DNA of 15,167 nt from an uncultured Collinsella sp. (GTDB lineage: Bacteria > Actinomycetota > Coriobacteriia > Coriobacteriales > Coriobacteriaceae): assembly GCA_934654765.1 (NCBI GenBank), contig CAKUGX010000040.1, forward strand, positions 1-15,167, read 5' to 3'. The stretch's first letter is position 1, and every line of letters starts with the position of its first letter. Positions 13,324 to 15,167 of the stretch are shown here, in pieces. The notes under the pieces were generated by a model, which did not search any database, was not told the DNA's origin, and saw nothing but the letters and a program-made list of their open reading frames with translations. Made by a program: the position numbers and the translations under genes.

Positions 13324-14218
13324 AAGAGAAAACACTGCGTCGCATGTTTTGGCCCGATTTCGCGGATTCATTCAGGCGGCGGCGACGCTCGTCACCAACA
13401 TTCACCTGCCAAACTTTGCCAAAGGCAGCATCTATCAGGGCGCGGGAAAAACAGTCTGCGTACCTGGACTTAATTGCTATTCGTGCCCTGCGGCATCGGG
13501 TGCGTGCCCCATCGGGTCGTTCCAGGCGGTGGTAGGTTCATCCAAGTTCAACTTTTCTTACTACGTCACCGGTACGCTCATTTTGCTCGGCGTGCTGCTG
13601 GGACGCTTTGTATGCGGCTTTCTGTGCCCGTTTGGCTGGCTGCAGGAGCTGCTTCACAAGATTCCCGGCAAAAAGTTCTCCACGAAAAAGCTCAAGCCGC
13701 TCACGTACATCAAGTACGTCGTGCTGCTGTTTGCCGTGGTGCTGCTGCCTGTCTTGGTGGTTAACGACGTGGGCATGGGCGACCCGTTCTTTTGCAAATA
13801 CATCTGTCCACAGGGTGTGCTCGAGGGTGCCATTCCGCTGGCCATTGCCAACGCCGGCATTCGATCTGCGCTGGGGAAGCTCTTTACTTGGAAACTTGCC
13901 GTTCTCATTGCCGTGGTAGTGCTGAGCGTTTTGTTCTACCGCCCCTTCTGCAAATGGATTTGCCCGCTCGGCGCATTCTATGCGCTCATGAATAGGGTGT
14001 CCCTACTGGGGATTCAGGTTGACGCGTGCAAATGCGTCTCGTGCGGCAAGTGTTCAAGGGTTTGTCAGATGGACGTTGATGTGGTCCGCGCGCCCAATCA
14101 TGCCGAATGCATCCGGTGTGGAAAGTGCATTGGGGCCTGCCCTGTCGATGCCATCAGCTATCGCTATGGCCTGGATGTGTCGGCGGAAAAGCTTCCCTTG
14201 ACCGCCGATAAAAAGTAA
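13316..14218 (+). CDS. NapH/CcoG-like polytopic membrane [4Fe-4S] protein
   Basis: About 300 residues from the TTG at 13316, which overlaps the preceding stop (TTGGATAA) and follows GGAG by 10 bases; the next in-frame TTG is at 13349. The protein is packed with cysteines. An N-terminal set is at 48, 54, 57 and 64 (VPGLNCYSCP, GACPIG). Three CX3CP motifs, as in NapH/NosR-type proteins, are at 100/104 (FVCGFLCPFGW), 160/164 (FFCKYICPQG) and 212/216 (FCKWICPLG). Two ferredoxin clusters follow at about 240-250 (CVSCGKCSRVC) and 265-275 (CIRCGKCIGACPVDA). Membrane helices lie at roughly 83-104, 129-150 and 191-209. The architecture is that of a membrane electron conduit passing electrons from cytoplasmic donors toward the outer face. 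Set between a CXXC microprotein and a TlpA protein, it probably supplies reductant to extracytoplasmic thiols (inference). Confidence 0.92.
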   Translation: MDKRENTASHVLARFRGFIQAAATLVTNIHLPNFAKGSIYQGAGKTVCVPGLNCYSCPAASGACPIGSFQAVVGSSKFNFSYYVTGTLILLGVLLGRFVCGFLCPFGWLQELLHKIPGKKFSTKKLKPLTYIKYVVLLFAVVLLPVLVVNDVGMGDPFFCKYICPQGVLEGAIPLAIANAGIRSALGKLFTWKLAVLIAVVVLSVLFYRPFCKWICPLGAFYALMNRVSLLGIQVDACKCVSCGKCSRVCQMDVDVVRAPNHAECIRCGKCIGACPVDAISYRYGLDVSAEKLPLTADKK

Positions 14219-14247
14219 ACAAGCTTCGACAAAACGGAGGAATGACC

Positions 14248-15167
14248 ATGAAGCTTTCTAAGATTGCGGCCCTGTTTATGGTGCCGGTGCTGGCCTTGTG
14301 TCTTGTGGCGTGTTCGTCGCCCGGCGGCAACGCGAGCGAATCTACGGGCTCCGATCCAAAGATCGCGGAGCTCATTGCGCAAGAGCCGGCCAACGCCGAC
14401 GAGGCTGCCGAGCTGTATGCGAAGCTCATGCAAAAAGAGAACGATATCCTTTCGAGCGATAATGCGCTGTGGGAAAAGGTATTCAATGCGGCAAATAAAG
14501 AGTCGACAATGATTGAGGACGGCAGCAATTACGGCGATTTCCTGCTCAAGACCATCGACGGCGCCAAGGATGAGTTCACGGCGGATGAGCTTAAGACGCT
14601 CAAGGCCGGTGCACAGCAGATCAAGGAGATCGAGGACAAGCTCGAGAGCCTGGAGAAGGAGTTCCCCGGCTGTGGAAGCACGCCGAGTTCAGGCGAGAGC
14701 GTCGACGCTTCGACCGCTGGCATGACGGCTGGTGCCAATGCTTCGAGCGAGGCGACGAAGTTCCCCAGCTTTACGGGCAAGGATCTGGATGGCAACGACG
14801 TGAGCAGCGACGAGCTGTTCGCTAAGAACAAGGTCACCGTCATGAACTTCTGGTTCACCACTTGCAAGCCGTGCGTGGGCGAGCTGGGCGATCTTGAGAA
14901 ACTGAATAAGGAGCTTGCCAAGAAGGGCGGCCAGGTCGTGGGCGTCAATTCCTTTACGCTCGATGGCAACAAGGGCGAGATTGCAGATGCCAAGGACGTG
15001 CTGAGCAAGAAGGGCGTGACATATAAGAACATCTGGTTCAAGTCGGATAGCGAGGCCGGTAAGTTTACGTCAAATTTGTTCTCGTTCCCGACGACGTATG
15101 TCATCGATCAGAATGGCAACATCGTAGGGGATCCAATCGTGGGAGCCATCAGCTCCGCCGAGCAGCG
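14248..15167 (+). CDS. TlpA-family thioredoxin-like lipoprotein (3' end cut by window edge)
   Basis: Open to the right edge, with 306 residues visible. ATG at 14248 follows GGAGG by 7 bases; the ATG at 14242 is only 1 base from the ribosome site. The N-terminus KLSKIAALFMVPVLALCLVAC gives a lipobox with Cys22. A helical, acidic domain (about 36-140, with AKDEFTADELKTLKAGAQQI) precedes a Ser/Ala linker and a lone Cys142. The thioredoxin fold starts near 172: FPSFTGKDLDG, VTVMNFWFTTCKPC with the active site Cys206-Lys-Pro-Cys209, and FSFPTTYVID with the cis-proline at 281. It should act as a membrane-anchored extracytoplasmic thiol-disulfide exchanger (ResA/TlpA type). The gap from the iron-sulfur gene is 29 bases with no terminator, so it is in the same operon. 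A CcdA-type partner might follow beyond the edge (inference). Confidence 0.94.
   Translation, partial: MKLSKIAALFMVPVLALCLVACSSPGGNASESTGSDPKIAELIAQEPANADEAAELYAKLMQKENDILSSDNALWEKVFNAANKESTMIEDGSNYGDFLLKTIDGAKDEFTADELKTLKAGAQQIKEIEDKLESLEKEFPGCGSTPSSGESVDASTAGMTAGANASSEATKFPSFTGKDLDGNDVSSDELFAKNKVTVMNFWFTTCKPCVGELGDLEKLNKELAKKGGQVVGVNSFTLDGNKGEIADAKDVLSKKGVTYKNIWFKSDSEAGKFTSNLFSFPTTYVIDQNGNIVGDPIVGAISSAEQ

Noticed and set aside
14529..15104. 191-codon minus-strand frame opposite the TlpA gene
   Set aside because: Antisense to a gene with intact lipobox, CXXC active site and cis-proline; Ser/Leu-rich artefact.
1..15167. CRISPR array, transposon or prophage
   Set aside because: No regularly spaced repeats, transposase or integrase motifs, terminal inverted repeats with target duplications, or phage structural genes were seen.

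Overview
The window looks like a chromosomal segment of a high-GC actinobacterium of the class Coriobacteriia, most likely a gut Collinsella or close relative. This is an inference from the GC-rich codon use, the CD1871A/NapH-like/TlpA redox cluster, the second GyrB-like topoisomerase and the Tat-plus-sortase surface protein. No rRNA, tRNA, CRISPR array, transposase or phage gene was seen.

Layout, left to right. (1) 1-781, minus strand: the N-terminal part of a divergent type IIA topoisomerase B subunit that runs off the left edge. Upstream of it is a relatively AT-rich intergenic stretch with several inverted repeats and a long nested hairpin. (2) 1146-2966, minus: a DUF3825-type protein of unknown function with an internally duplicated N-terminal module. 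(3) 3312-4331, plus: a two-domain lipoprotein ending in a strong terminator. (4) 4460-5439, plus: a self-contained two-gene operon (small XRE-family regulator and a four-helix membrane protein). Its near-consensus promoter is embedded in four GACAGA boxes arranged with two-fold symmetry, and it ends in a terminator. (5) 5487-9854 and 10011-11015, minus: a giant surface protein of about 1455 residues with a Tat-like signal and a LAGTG sorting signal, preceded by a LuxR-type regulator. (6) 11264-13086, minus: an OmpR-type response regulator and sensor kinase, translationally coupled. (7) 13177-15167, plus, divergent from the two-component system: a redox cluster of a 48-residue CXXC membrane microprotein, a NapH/CcoG-like multi-[4Fe-4S] membrane protein and a TlpA-type thioredoxin lipoprotein cut by the right edge.

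How the parts may work together. The redox cluster is the most system-like element: a polytopic iron-sulfur electron conduit, a tiny membrane CXXC carrier and an extracytoplasmic thioredoxin, plausibly moving electrons across the membrane to a thiol substrate. The adjacent two-component system fires in the opposite direction from the same 90-base interval and is the best candidate regulator. The LuxR protein is the best candidate regulator of the giant surface protein. The XRE protein probably represses its own operon through the symmetric boxes. All of these functional links are inferences from gene order and motifs. Several genes (topoisomerase, CXXC microprotein, TlpA) are edge-cut, too short or start at TTG, and are easy to overlook.
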